Assembly: GCA_907165275.2 (NCBI GenBank)
Contig: OU015652.1
Coordinates: 6,587,001-6,651,000 of the forward strand
From: Zygaena filipendulae
Lineage: Eukaryota; Arthropoda; Insecta; Lepidoptera; Zygaenidae
DNA: 64,000 nt
Direction: 5' to 3'
Below the pieces are notes generated by a model. That model did not search any database. It saw only the letters and a list, made by a program, of their open reading frames with translations, and had not been told where the DNA came from. The stretch's first letter is position 1. Each line of letters begins with the position of its first letter. Below, piece by piece: positions 1 through 11,523 of this stretch. A program made the position numbers and the translations under genes.

Positions 1-115
1 CGTGTATGCAAAATTTCATGATGATCGGTTGAGCCGTTAAGCCGTGAAAGCGAAAGAGACAGACAGACAAAGTTACTTTCGCATAGGGAAAGGGGATAGG
101 ATTAATAGGGATTTA
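1..115 (+). repeat. 3' part of a dispersed CCGCGG-family repeat
   Basis: Begins with CGTGTATGCAAAATTTCATG and GATCGGTTGAGCCGTTAA, followed by the (ACAG)n segment and ending near TTTATAATATTATT. The same series of motifs recurs at 18.4, 26.8, 33.9 and 47.8 kb, where it follows the CCGCGGTTTCACCCGCG core. The 5' part lies outside the window. Confidence 0.8.
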
Positions 116-1954
116 TAATATTATTTATTTTGAGAGGCGCGGCACTGCCCCGTCGGGCCCGTAAATTAAATTGAATAAAATAAAAATAAGCATATTTTTT
201 TTCACTCTCATTATTCCTACAAAACATTGTTTTTTATAGGGCACCCCTCTTTCCTTATAAAAGTGTCGACTAGATCGCAGTAAGATGCAACCTCGCTCTA
301 CCAAAGGCTCTACACTGATTAATCCGATTAAAGCCCGCGCTAGGGCCAGCGCTGTTTGCGAACACCTCATGCTCACGCTAGTTTAGGGTGTAAGATTTGA
401 ACAGTAACCACATCCGAGTCAAAATGGTACCGATTTTGAATACGCGAGCACCTGGCGAACACGCAGTTTCTATCCTCGACATTACCTATACAAAATTCTA
501 ATCGTTGGTAAAAAAAGACGAATCATACGAAATGCATGCGGTAGTTGGAAAACAAATAGGTACCTACGTATTGTCGGTCAGTCAACACAAGTAGGCAGGT
601 ACAGACGACCTGGATTGCGGAACTCTCGAGTGATGCCGTGTCAGGCAGCCCCGTTAGCCTCTTCTAATTCAGAACTGACACCTTTATTTACACACGTTTT
701 ACATAGTCACCGCTCTTGTACCCCGGACTCCGGATTTACCTATATAGGTAAAGGTTATTTTTTTTTTTATATACTTATCAATAAGTTTATAGGAGGCAAG
801 TGAGGTAACTCTACTCATCATAATGTGCCTACAAGTTTTGATATATAAGATCAAAATTTAATCATAATGTGCCTACAAGTTTTGATATATAAGATCAAAC
901 TTTAAAAAACACAAAAAGGCACTATCCTAACAATAGTCAACGGGCAGTAGGCACCTACCTAGACCTACCCTATAGGTTTTAAACCCCGTGTGCGTGTCAA
1001 AATATGCGACAAAAACGGTCTTTTTTATTATTTAAAACTCGTTGGTGTTACATCGTCGGTAGGAGATAAAACCTACCCAAAAGAGTTCAGCAACCTACTT
1101 CCTCCTGGTCAGGAGGTGACTAATTGTTAGTAAACTACGAAAGGCGGCGCGGGACTTTAGTAGCATTGATTACGTATTGTAGGTTCTCGTGTCATCAATG
1201 TAAAGAGTTTTAACTAATTGCTCTAAGTAACAGCTACTTTACAATAATTAGCTATACTTACCTACAAGTGCCTGCAAGTTACTGCACAGGATTGTATTGT
1301 ATGCGATTAATTGATAAATCTCACGTTTTCTAGTCATAACTTACATATAATTATTGATAATTCCCACGATTGGCACTATTAGATGGGTATAGGTAAGTAC
1401 GTTCTACCTATACTAGAAAGTACTCGTCTACTAGATAGAACTCTATGACTATGAAGTATTGCCGAGCTATGTGGCATAGAATTTGCATTAATTTTATCTA
1501 CCTATTATAAACATTTTTTTCACAACTATTTGAGGTAGGCATATACCTACGAAATATATGAGAGAGTAGGTAGGTAGGATCACAGTGTAGCTCCATGGGC
1601 ACCTTTGTTCACAAAGTGCGATTACCTTATTTATTGTTTCAGTTTTGCTATTTCTCGACACATTCTAAGTCTCGTTTATAAGTTTAGCGAAAAAAATCGC
1701 CTGTCGTAGGTATCGAGATTATCGTAAAATGCAAGTGGTCACTCTAAGATCTCTCTATTGCAAAGCTGTTAAATTGACATTTTGTAAACGAAGGGATTAT
1801 ATTATTATTATCTTTGACAATGATATTAGAAATATATTAACAAATTGATCTTTGGTGATCACGATTTTAAGTAGGGACTGATATTGTTTTACATGTCAGT
1901 TAAAGTGTAGCAAGGCATTACAGTCCACGTGATTATTTATTATCTTTGTTGCAG
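116..1954. other. AT-rich intergenic stretch
   Basis: Apart from a two-copy tandem repeat at 817-904 and scattered TAGGTAGG-type short repeats I see no gene. A plus frame at 615-803 ends near a donor-like ATAG|GTAAAG but does not match the phase of the exon at 1955. Confidence 0.5.
817..904. repeat. Two-copy 44-bp tandem duplication
   Basis: The unit starting ATCATAATGTGCCTACAAGT is repeated with a period of 44, the copies differing only in the last few bases (AAAATTTA against AAACTTTA). A recent local duplication. Confidence 0.95.
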
Positions 1955-2114
1955 TCCTAGTTCTACTGGAAAAGTGAGAGGTGCCGGAGAGCCGACTGCC
2001 GAGAATCGACTCGCTTCAAAACCAATCAGCATTTCAAACGAACAAGGACAAAAACATGATATTATTATGTTACGACGATCTAAATTCTCGAATTTCCTGA
2101 TTACGAAAGAATAG
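1955..2114 (+). CDS. Candidate last coding exon of an unidentified plus-strand gene
   Basis: A strong acceptor (TATCTTTGTTGCAG|T) is followed by an open frame of 52 codons: PSSTGKVRGAGEPTAENRLA, SKPISISNEQGQKHDIIMLR, RSKFSNFLITKE, then TAG. The amino-acid composition is mixed and polar, unlike the Ile/Asn/Lys-rich chance frames of this region. It needs two bases from an upstream exon (intron phase 2). I do not recognise the protein and found no convincing partner exon in 1-1950. It could be the 3' end of a gene entering from the left, or a splice-like pseudo-exon. Confidence 0.45.
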
Positions 2115-2144
2115 TATTCAAAGGTTATTGTGTACCTAACTTAC

Positions 2145-2645
2145 TAACTGCAGTGCCCCGCGGTTTCACCCGCCTGAAATAATCTTTTATATCTATAACA
2201 ACTTTTTTCCCGACATCCTATTTAAATGAATCAAAGCCGATGTATATGTTGCAACTTGCATGATCCAAGCTAAGCTTCACCGCCACTTTTTTGTAGCGAT
2301 TATAAGTTAATGCTACAAAAACATGGCCATTAGCTCCAGACCACACGCTTTAGGCATGATTTCTCCTAGTTTTACTAACAAACCACTGTTTGTTAGTAAA
2401 AATGTTAACCTACACAATATATAATGTTTCTGGCCATTGTAATACGTATTTCGTAGATCGTGATATTACGGGGATGGCGGTGAAAAGATAAATCTACCTG
2501 TGGAAACCGCACGATGGAGATTAGCGTGAACAGACAGACAGACAGAAAAGATTTTTTTTTTATTGTTTTCGTTGTTATTTAGTCTTCTTTTAACGGCCCC
2601 TCTCAATTTTTGTTAAAATATGCAATGTGCAGAATCGCGGATTTA
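2145..2645 (+). repeat. CCGCGG-family repeat, long variant ending AGAATCGCGGATT
   Basis: Starts GTGCCCCGCGGTTTCACCCG, contains the segment about multiple CAGA repeats followed by AAAAGATT, and ends in ATGTGCAGAATCGCGGATT. The same tail occurs at 27.5-27.8 kb and 32.7-33.0 kb. The shared 3' end suggests a LINE tail or LINE-mobilised SINE; no coding part is present. Confidence 0.8.
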
Positions 2646-3564
2646 CAGTAGAGTGTATAGACTGATATGTACGGAGTGAGTAGGTAATTTATCTCGGACA
2701 TTGGGGGTCCCACAACCAGAAACATATCTCGTCTGAAATATAAAAAAACATAATATAATGAATTGTTGATGTAAAATTTTAAATACTAAAATTGAGCGGC
2801 AAGTTGCCGACACGGCACGCTGACGAATCATAACATATTATGGGCCATTCAAGACCCCTTTACTTTATATCGTCGTTAGCGCCCCGACACGTCATTTATT
2901 AATGTAAAAGTCATTCACCCGCGTACACCCACGTTTTTATCAAAGTTTTTCTCTATTATTTATCGGTGTTTTTATTTTATTTATATTTTTTACATGTAAA
3001 CATGAATTATCGAGGGTTTCAATACGTCCTCATTTAAACTTACTCACTGTATAGCTATACCTACATTCACATAATAATAAATAGCATGTACGTAAAAAAG
3101 GTAATAGGTAGATATGCGTTAGATTTTGTAACTACTTAAATTACTTATTGTCAGTTCGGTTCTTTTTATTTAGTGAGATCGAAAAAGGCGAACTGGTTTT
3201 TCTCCTAATTTACGCTGATCCTTATCCCCGAGAAAGTTTTGATAAGTAGCGTTTAGTTGGTTGTATCACCCGCCTTCTCATACAACTCATATTATAGCTA
3301 CAATGTAGGCAAGAAGTCGTGTAAATCCATAAAATTGCATGATCTACTCATATTGATACGTATAGAGCCTCTTCTCACCGTTTCACATGTATGAAACAGA
3401 GATGAGAGAGTCGTTGTTTAGTTTTTACGGTTCTGTCATGAAAACTAAAGTTACCTACGTTGAAAACAATAATTATCAAGTTTCATGTTTCTCTGGAAAT
3501 TATAATATAATTTATACTTATAGGATATTGCTTTAAAAAAAAAAACTATCATTTTCTACACGAA
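2646..3564. other. AT-rich intergenic stretch
   Basis: Contains a minus-strand frame (to 2831) with a possible acceptor at 2738/2739, discussed with the exon at 5072. Otherwise I see nothing convincing. Confidence 0.4.
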
Positions 3565-3565
3565 T

Positions 3566-3900
3566 CAATAGGCATGTTGACTAATTTTTATTTTTTAGTC
3601 CGTCTTGTAGATTATTAAAAAATATTGGACACGTATTTTTTCTTTTTTTAAGTAAACAAAAAATAACGACGATATATTGAGTTGAAATTTCGCGTGACGT
3701 CACTATTCAGACAGGTTGTATGGCGGTTTTAGCGGTTAGTGACGTCACGAGCCCCTCACCCTAAACTTTAATGCGCTTTATCTCTGTATATTTTAATTTA
3801 TTTGAAAAAACAAAAAATACGTGTCTATTGTTTTTTTATTTTCTAACTGACGGACTAATTAGAATTTTGATTTCCAAAAGTAGTCCACATCCCCATTCAG
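3566..3900. mobile_element. MITE copy 1 (GTGACGTCAC family, about 0.33 kb)
   Basis: Aligns by eye over its whole length with 12664-12983. Ends are imperfect inverted repeats (AATAGGCATGTTGACTAATT against the complement of AAAGTAGTCCACATCCCCATT). The interior carries GTGACGTCACTA twice in opposed orientation (…GCGTGACGTCACTAT… and …GTTAGTGACGTCACGAG…), which by itself is a short palindrome. Confidence 0.8.
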
Positions 3901-4009
3901 TTCATGTGAGCATTATTATACTCGTACCTATCGGACTAAAAAACTTTAACGTTTTTTTACTATCCACGTTAAATCAGCATCAACCTCAGAAGAATAAGTT
4001 TAATAAGGG

Positions 4010-4187
4010 ATTATTACCGTCTGCCCCCACGAACGTCCCCCACGTGGTGGTAGACGGTCTTACTTATGGCTATCCGCCCCCACATATACAAAATGTGGGC
4101 AGACGGGATTATGTTATTACCATCTGCCACTGCGGCTTAGGGCCACGGTGGCAGACGATAACAATTATGGGCTATCCGCCCCCATGA
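4010..4187. repeat. Two imperfect tandem hairpin units (CCGTCTGCC... / ...GGCAGACGG)
   Basis: Two units of roughly 85-95 bp, each starting ATTACC(G/A)TCTGCC, having an internal inverted repeat (TCTGCC...GG(T/C)AGACG) and ending GGCTATCCGCCCCCA. GC-rich stems in an AT-rich stretch. Confidence 0.75.
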
Positions 4188-4189
4188 AG

Positions 4190-5070
4190 AATTTTATTAA
4201 ATTATTAATTAATTATTAATTTTTATTTTATTTTTTTATTAAACTGCGATATTATAGAGAGATTATGGTTTTACACATCGTAGATATTATAGTTCAAATA
4301 AATCTTGTCTTTTAGTTTACGATAATCCTATACAAAAATCTCATTTTTACACAGTAATCGCAAAAAAATAGGGTAAGTAATTTACGATCAACAATTAACA
4401 ATAAAAATGTTTTTTGGCAAATTTAATATGATTGAATTTAATATAAACAACTAATTTCTTCGAATACTAACTAATAACGAACTTTATTATAGTAGGTAGG
4501 TATCTTTTTAATTTTAAACCACGGAGTAAGGTTATTAAGTAGTCAGATAATATTACAGAAATACGAAGAGGCCATCTAGACCAAGGATACTGGAAGTATT
4601 GGTGGAGGGGAGCGAGGGATCCCTGCTGGCTTACGTAAGGAACCTATGTTGAGGGGATTTCGCGTCGTGCTCGCGTAAAGAAAGAAAGAAAAGGTACAAA
4701 ATAAGAGACAGTTAAAAAAAAAAATTAATACAAATATTGTGAAGGAGATCGAAGGAGCGTACAGATAGTTTATTATTACTTATTAGATTTTATTTATTAT
4801 TGACCTTGAGGTCAAAATATCAAAGGCGTATACTTATTTCCTATTTATAGTTTAGTATTGCCTCATTAAGTATTATAATATTAGGACCATATTTTTTTTA
4901 ACTGTACCTATTAAATTTAATAACCGAACTTGTCACACTCAACTTTACCGGTTGCCATTTATCAATCCGAAAGCTACATGTAAACACGGGACTCGCACGT
5001 TATGAGTTAATTCGCACACACACCAGTCGACCAATTAACGTTAACCACTAAAATATGCTTAAAAACCTCA
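4190..5070. other. AT-rich intergenic stretch
   Basis: Long T/A runs; no gene seen. A GC-richer patch with CGAGGGATCC and CGTAAGG lies at 4600-4670. Confidence 0.4.
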
Positions 5071-5071
5071 C

Positions 5072-5119
5072 CTCCGACTGCCAGCCGTCTTTAACTGTTC
5101 GGGATTTGTTTTCCTTCAT
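5072..5119 (-). CDS. Candidate first coding exon of an unidentified minus-strand gene
   Basis: ATG opens 16 codons MKENKSRTVKDGWQSE ending exactly at a strong donor GAG|GTGAGG (phase 0). Upstream on the minus strand is a GC-richer, CpG-containing block (5.28-5.47 kb) that would suit a promoter or 5' UTR. A possible minus-strand acceptor with a phase-0 frame (TATTTCAG|ACG, frame TRYVSGCGTPNVRDKLPTHS to a stop at 2643) is at 2643-2738, but that segment may belong to a repeat. The gene would run leftwards out of the window. Speculative. Confidence 0.3.
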
Positions 5120-5279
5120 GTTTCCAGAAAACGTCATCGCAACGAACTTTTGCTATCGTTACACATCAACACAAAAGTTCCTTTCATAAAGTTCTTTTTT
5201 TTATTAAGCTCTTCTTACGCACTGACACTACGAATTCACTTTTCACAGCCTTATTATGTTTTCGACTTCACTGTCGCCT

Positions 5280-5480
5280 TCCGTTACAGTTTTGCCGGAT
5301 CGTTAGACAGAATGTAAACATTGTGTGCGAGTTCGTCCCACTCAGCTCGGCAGCTGCGCTAGTCCGATGTTGCATGGAGCGTATGCGACGCGTGAACCGC
5401 GCGGAAGGCTGGTGCGGACTAAGCACAGCGCGAATATCGCAGCTCGCGCTAACGGGTACCGCTCTACAGTTAACTTTCTC
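5280..5480 (-). promoter_or_regulatory. GC-richer CpG block, possible promoter for the exon at 5072
   Basis: Local rise in GC and CpG upstream (minus strand) of the candidate first exon. The long plus-strand frame through it (5325-5618) has no support as a gene. Confidence 0.3.
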
Positions 5481-5639
5481 TCAACTCAGACTATAACTTT
5501 ACTATCGAAAGTTGAAACCACAGCCTCAAGAGGTCAAAAGCCTCCATCATGTTTCTTTCATTATCTGCAATTGAGTTTAATAGCACAAAACTTGGTGTTC
5601 GTTTATAAATTAAGATAATCAAATTGTGTTGGATGATTA

Positions 5640-7600
5640 TTAATATATGTAGTCTTTGTTCTTTATAATTTTCAAGAACAAAGTGACTGACGGTTTTAAA
5701 ATATAGTTACTACCCAAGTTCAAGTTTAAATACAAAGCGCCATTGTGCTCCAACCGATAGATAGGTGCTATGACTGACGAGCAAGAGTGGAGAAAACAAA
5801 AACAATCTAGTATAAAACTTAATGTATATTCATGGTATTTACAGACTTATTATATATAAAACAAGTAATTATGGCTATTACAAAATATACTTAATACAAC
5901 ATGTCATTAATAATTTACAAAATACTTAAAATAAAAGCAACAGTACGTAATTAAAGTACCAAATACAAATTTAAATCATCTTGTTTTTCATATTATAAAG
6001 TACTACAAAAAGCGAAAATATCAAGAGGCCTTCCACTGCAGAAAATGATATCACGATATCCAGACGTCGAGAGAAGTTTACGGTGAATATATTATAGATT
6101 TTACAATACTTACCTCCTAAATTCATGAAAGTGGAATGAGATGCGAGCGATAGAGTCAAAAGTATCAACATTGTTTTGCAGTACGTTATATTATAATAAA
6201 TAAAATAGACTTACAAAAAGCACAAAAGGATAATATGCGGATCAAATGGAAATAAAATGGAGATTCTATAATATACCTATATCAAACTAAAGTTATATAC
6301 AGATATTAACAGAATGTTTATCGATATAATTGCTTAATAGTTGCTTAAATTATTTTTCTCATGAAACTTTATATCAACCCCCCTTCCCTCCCCCACGCAA
6401 GAATCCTGATTTCTGATGATACAATCGAGCCATAATTTTGCAGCCGTGTTTAAGTATTTTAGATGCTAGGTTAAAATTATATTTTTTATTAACTTCGTAA
6501 AATTTTATCGATAGTAGATACCTAATTACTCAATTAATGTGAATAGAAAATCCGAATTATGTGAATATTTATTACGTGGTATATTTAAATGAAGGAGTAG
6601 AATTTTAACTCTTTCGAAATGGTAAAATTAAGAGAACATGCCAAGTTAAACAACACTTAGCATAAAAAAACCATTGAGAAATGTTTACGCAATACTTAAT
6701 TAACACAAAATAAGTGTAGAACGTGAAACAAATTTTAAACATAGAACACTAAACAGCGAAACGCGTATCACAATTTTATTGGTATGTAATTATAATTTTA
6801 AATTTATTTTAGTTTAAACTATCCATCAAAATGAGAAAAGTGTAGGTCTATTTAAAGTATATGGCGTATGACGTGTGTGCTACAGCTAATGTTCTAAATA
6901 TTACTGAACTTGACCGTCAGACCCGACAGTGTATATTTGCTGTGATTTGACCAAAACTAAATAATAATAGAACTGTTTTTTACACAATTTGGACGAGCTG
7001 AAGTTAAAACTGATAAAAAATCATAAATAAGCGAAGAAATTAGGGAGTCTACCTATTAATAATTATCCGCAATTGCTTGTGTCCACTTGGTTCTAAAGTA
7101 AGCAATGGATTTTGATGCGGTTTTCACTATCAGAATATTTTCTATTAGATGGTTTTATTCCGAATAATAGGAATTAATAGGAGTTCGGAATACCGACATT
7201 CACGCAGGTGACACCGCGGGAAACAGCTAGTAAACAATAATAGATTCACATTCACATTTCACAGGTCACCATAATCAACATTATTCCAACGTGAATGTAG
7301 GTACCCATGAATTTAAACGCAATATTATTTAGGTATATATAGATAAACTCTTTGTTGAACTTTATTGTTCATAGGAAATTTAATATAAGTAGGTACCTAC
7401 ATACTTCTCAATTTTCAAAATGTCAGTAGAACCACTGATGAAACAAAGAGCTTTATAAAATCTCATGAGAACATAGAATAAGTATAATATATCCTTAATC
7501 AGAAGTCATAACACTGACTGCGCAACGTGACACGCAGTTCAAAACTGACAATGAAATTAAAATAGTCCATAAGATATTTTGATAAAGGTAGGTTAACGTA
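5640..7600. other. AT-rich intergenic stretch
   Basis: No coding feature seen. A fragment with the CCGCGG-family end (ACACCGCGGGAAACAGCTAGT) lies near 7210-7233. Confidence 0.4.
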
Positions 7601-7656
7601 GGTAGGTCATCATAATTATAGCGGCGAACAGCTTAGCGACCTTACAACTCGATAGA

Positions 7657-7746
7657 ATGCAACAACTTCAGCAGCTTTCTAAGGTCCGTATTCCATTACA
7701 ATTTTTTTCATGCGTTCTGATGCTTATGGCTCTCTTCACCACGCGG
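7657..7746 (+). CDS. Candidate first exon with signal peptide (plus strand)
   Basis: Thirty codons MQQLQQLSKVRIPLQFFSCV LMLMALFTTR: a basic N-region then a hydrophobic core, like a secretion signal peptide, ending at a strong donor GCGG|GTGAGT in phase 0. If unspliced, the frame continues 41 more residues to a stop at 7872. Short exons that end inside or just after the signal peptide are frequent in insect secreted-protein genes. No downstream exon was recognised. Confidence 0.3.
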
Positions 7747-7879
7747 GTGAGTTGTAAGGTGCATATTGAGACATATAATATAATACATCGTGTAAACAAT
7801 AGTGCGACGAAAGGGGAAAATCAGACTTACACTCGGTCACTGGACCCGTTCACTTCCTTACACGGTACCTAGTTATTTA

Positions 7880-10800
7880 CAAGGGTCACGATGCATATAT
7901 GGCGAGAATGACATGCGCATGTTACTTGTACCTTGCACGATTTTGCGCATTGTAATAGATTGTTATAGGACTGTTGTTTTTTTCAGTAAGGTACTTACAA
8001 AATATTTACTCGCTAGCCCACGAGTTAAAATCTTTACAACGAAATCGCTCGGTTTCCTAAGCATTAATTCTCCGGGACGAATCACGAATGTCGAATGGTA
8101 TGTTAACGTAGCCTTCGAATTCGATGTATTCGATACTTATTAATTGTTCAGATTAATTGATCAGAGGATCGAATCACCAATCCTATATTCTTGTTTACCT
8201 TCACCATTCGAGCTTGAATTTGCATATTCAAAGTTATTCATAAAGGATAATTTATTCAATATCATAAAATAAATATCAGAAGTGGGAGAGTGTTAGCCGT
8301 AGCACGATATGTTGATAGATAAACTTTGAAGAAGTAATAGTTGGTGCAAGAGAAGTTCACAATCTGATATAATATAATATATATATAAACATATATAAAC
8401 AAGGTATAATTGTTGCGATAAGATAGCTATGAGAGTTTAGTTGAGCCTTAGATCTTTGGAAATCTGTTGTCTTATTTTAAAATTACCTTTATTATTATAA
8501 TATCGATAAACATCTACATTTTACTCTAATATTTTTTTTTAATTGCAAATATAACAAAATCGTTTAGAAAAATAAGTCGTCATTTTTGGCTTCCACTTTA
8601 ACTACAATGGAATGGTCTCAAGATTAACCATTAGATATTAAAATCATTTTTGTCGCCCGTCGCCACATACACCGTACATAGTTTGACTACATTCATTTCA
8701 TTCATTGTTATTATACGCGACACCGCAGAGTACGATGAATTCTTATCAAAGTCATATACTACAACACTAGAGAACAAGTGTTTCAAGTCTAATCTATCGC
8801 AATCGATTACATTCAAACATGTATTTGTTATTGAAACAATATGATAATAATTAGGTAAGCATCAAACTATACAACAACATCTGCTACTAATGGCTACTAA
8901 TGTATAGTTTTATATCCGCTCCTGAAACCGCGTCACACAAAATGGCACCAATTACTGAACAATCATTCACTGATTTCATTTAAAACTATATATAATATAT
9001 ATTTTAATAATACGATAGATACCTATCTATGAGTTTACTACTAAGAAAAAATTATACAGTGTTCTCACACGAGTTTACATTCGATCCAAATAGTTCGATA
9101 CAGGAGTTAGTTATTGCTCTTCATACAACCTATATCGAGTCGATTTGAATGGGCATCGTTGCGATGAAAACCAATTAGTTAAATAATGCATAGTAACAAA
9201 GATATTATATAGAAACGCTACTATAAACCAATGAATATAGCTTCACGGGCGTAACTTTCTTAGAGCATTTAAAAAGAAGTAGGTAAAGTACATGTCCTAT
9301 TAGTTCATATCGAAGCCAACTAGATAATAAGAACTCTTAAGTAAAACTAGTTGGCCTGTGTATTTTAACGACTTTTTTCATAAGCATGCGTGAATTTAAA
9401 GACACATAATATGTAGTATGTACATATGTATGTAGTTTGGAAACGACATCTCGTCTACTTTAATTCCACATGCTCTAAGGTCACATTTTACAATTTTCAT
9501 AGAAATGTTATAGCACGAAACTTTTTTTTTGCTACTTCGTACAACTCTGAACAACTTACCCTAAACGACAAGGTTTAACAAATTGTTCCCGCCGAGGTTG
9601 CTCGTGCCGAACTCAAAGGATGGGATATTATAGAACTTAACCTAATGCAACTCGCATACATTGAGCTCGCATATTAATCTCTGGAATATAATAATATCAA
9701 CAATATAGCCTGCTAATGGTTTAATACGTCAATCCTCTCCCTGCAGCCGTCGCCAAAAATACTCTGTACAATATGTTCGAGAACGAATAGAATTTATAAA
9801 ATATTAAGAGTCAGTTTCACGATCGCAATAAATTTTTGACCGATAATAATTAATAATTTAGACATTTTGAAGGTTTTTGTTAGACAATCTGTCAAAAAAT
9901 CTAATTTATTTGTCAGAAAATACTTATTTGGCAACTGTGAAACGGGCCCCTAAATTTCGAAACGTTTCATGTTTAGTTAGACATAAAATGCAATGGTTAT
10001 ATTCTCTTTCACACCACATTTTGGGGCTGAGCTCAGAGTTAACAGGTGATATATCAGTGCTACTTTCTACTGGATTGATAGTCGGTCGGAATTCAATAAA
10101 ATAACTTTGTTGTGCGAGAATTTGAGAGAAATGTTACAGCGTGATTATTTATTTGATATAATTATAACACTAGAATATGTTTCTAATGACATTTTTATTG
10201 TTATGTTGCACAGCATTTAGAGACTCAGCAAAGAGACGTGCTAACCACAGATTCATTAGAATAAATACACGGTACACTAAGTAATGTTTACGCTTTTAAT
10301 TCCAATATAACACCTATTTACTCATAACAAGCTGTCAAATAAAAACCTTCGTCTCGAACTGAACCATTTTCTTGCAACACGGATATTATTCGAACAAAAA
10401 GTACAGATCACTGTATTTCAATAGCTTCATCATCGATTTCGCATGCAGTTAATATTCTCAAGTCTGGCTCCTACGTAATTATTTTAATTTAAAATTGTTC
10501 ATCCGCATTCACAATTGTTTTTAGTTATAACCGGCCAATTTATTTGTATAATTTATAATTAGTTAATACGTGTAACTAATTAACTAACGAATATCGATCA
10601 AACGTACAAACAAGTCGTGTACTTTTGACGTCGTCGTTGAAATCAACATTAACTGCAAAGGTAAATGAACGTGTAAAGCTTTGTTACGCGACCAATAACA
10701 CTAGTATATCTAATCAATACATACTGTGACCAACAAACAAGTACAAACGTAATAAATATGTACGAAGTCCAATCTAGCTTAGTGACTACAACGCGACGCT

Positions 10801-11200
10801 AAAAGCGCTAGCAAATACAAATAAAAGTAATAATGTATGTATGGTTAATATTATAATTATATAAATTAGTTGCTGGAAATTTCTTAGTAAACATCCAAAA
10901 ATAACTTTGGAATCTCAAAAATTCACCGAGCTTTAAAGCGCATAATCTCCACCACAATATATATTAATATATAATCAGTATCACTAACCTTGCATGAAGG
11001 TCAATCCAAAGAATGTATCGGTATGCTTATAATACGCGAACTTAATAATAAAACGATAATATTGTTACAATACAAAAAAATTGTACTCGGTTACATAATT
11101 ATAAAATATTGCATAGGTAATATTTATAAAAGATTGCACTCGCGGTACGGATTTTCAGCGAAGAAAAAAAAAAACAATGTCAAGAAACCGATATACAACG
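7880..11200. other. AT-rich stretch downstream of Phactr
   Basis: Short frames on both strands (for example 8631-8844) overlap each other and have no recognisable product. The right part may include the distal Phactr 3' UTR. Confidence 0.4.
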
Positions 11201-11289
11201 CAACTTTAGAATATTTAACACTTTACCATTGAAAAGTTATTGCATAAAAATCTTCCAAAGGGGAAGATGTCAACATGAATAGGTAGCGT

Positions 11290-11507
11290 TAGAAAATCAC
11301 AGGTCGGGCCGAGGCGCGGCGCGGCCGAGAACGGGCGCCGAGGCTCAGAGCGCGAAGACATCAGCGCTCCAATCGGGCGGCCGGGGGTGACCGTGGGGGA
11401 GTCGGGGGTGAGTGCGGGGGGCGCGCGGGCGGGCGGCGGGCGGCGGGCGGCGGCCTCCCGCCTCACCCGCCGCGCGCCGCTCCGGGGCCGGGGGTCGCGC
11501 ACAGCCG
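11290..11507 (-). other. Phactr: Phactr 3' UTR, extremely GC-rich proximal part
   Basis: Directly downstream of the stop on the minus strand the sequence is dominated by G/C runs (CGGGCGGC-type repeats) in a genome that is otherwise AT-rich. It probably forms strong RNA secondary structure just after the stop codon. An open frame through it (minus strand, 11215-11655) is explained by composition. The 3' end of the transcript was not located; the AT-rich sequence down to about 10.2 kb contains candidate AATAAA signals on the minus strand (one near 10.19 kb). Confidence 0.6.
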
Positions 11508-11523
11508 TCATGGCCGGTGGAAC
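11508..11523 (-). CDS. Phactr: Phactr exon 12 (terminal coding exon, FHRP stop)
   Basis: A 16-nt coding piece: acceptor TCTGGTTGCAG|G TTC CAC CGG CCA TGA. The first G completes Arg595 with AG from exon 11, then Phe-His-Arg-Pro and stop. The TRFHRP terminus is near-invariant in Phactr proteins and helps form the composite PP1 substrate groove (shown for mammalian Phactr1-PP1). The exact match to this ending, the good acceptor and the closing of the frame to 600 codons make this a firm call in spite of its size. The remainder of the exon is 3' UTR. Confidence 0.93.

Noticed and set aside
3771..4187. 138-codon plus-strand frame
   Set aside because: It is made of the right part of a MITE and the tandem hairpins.
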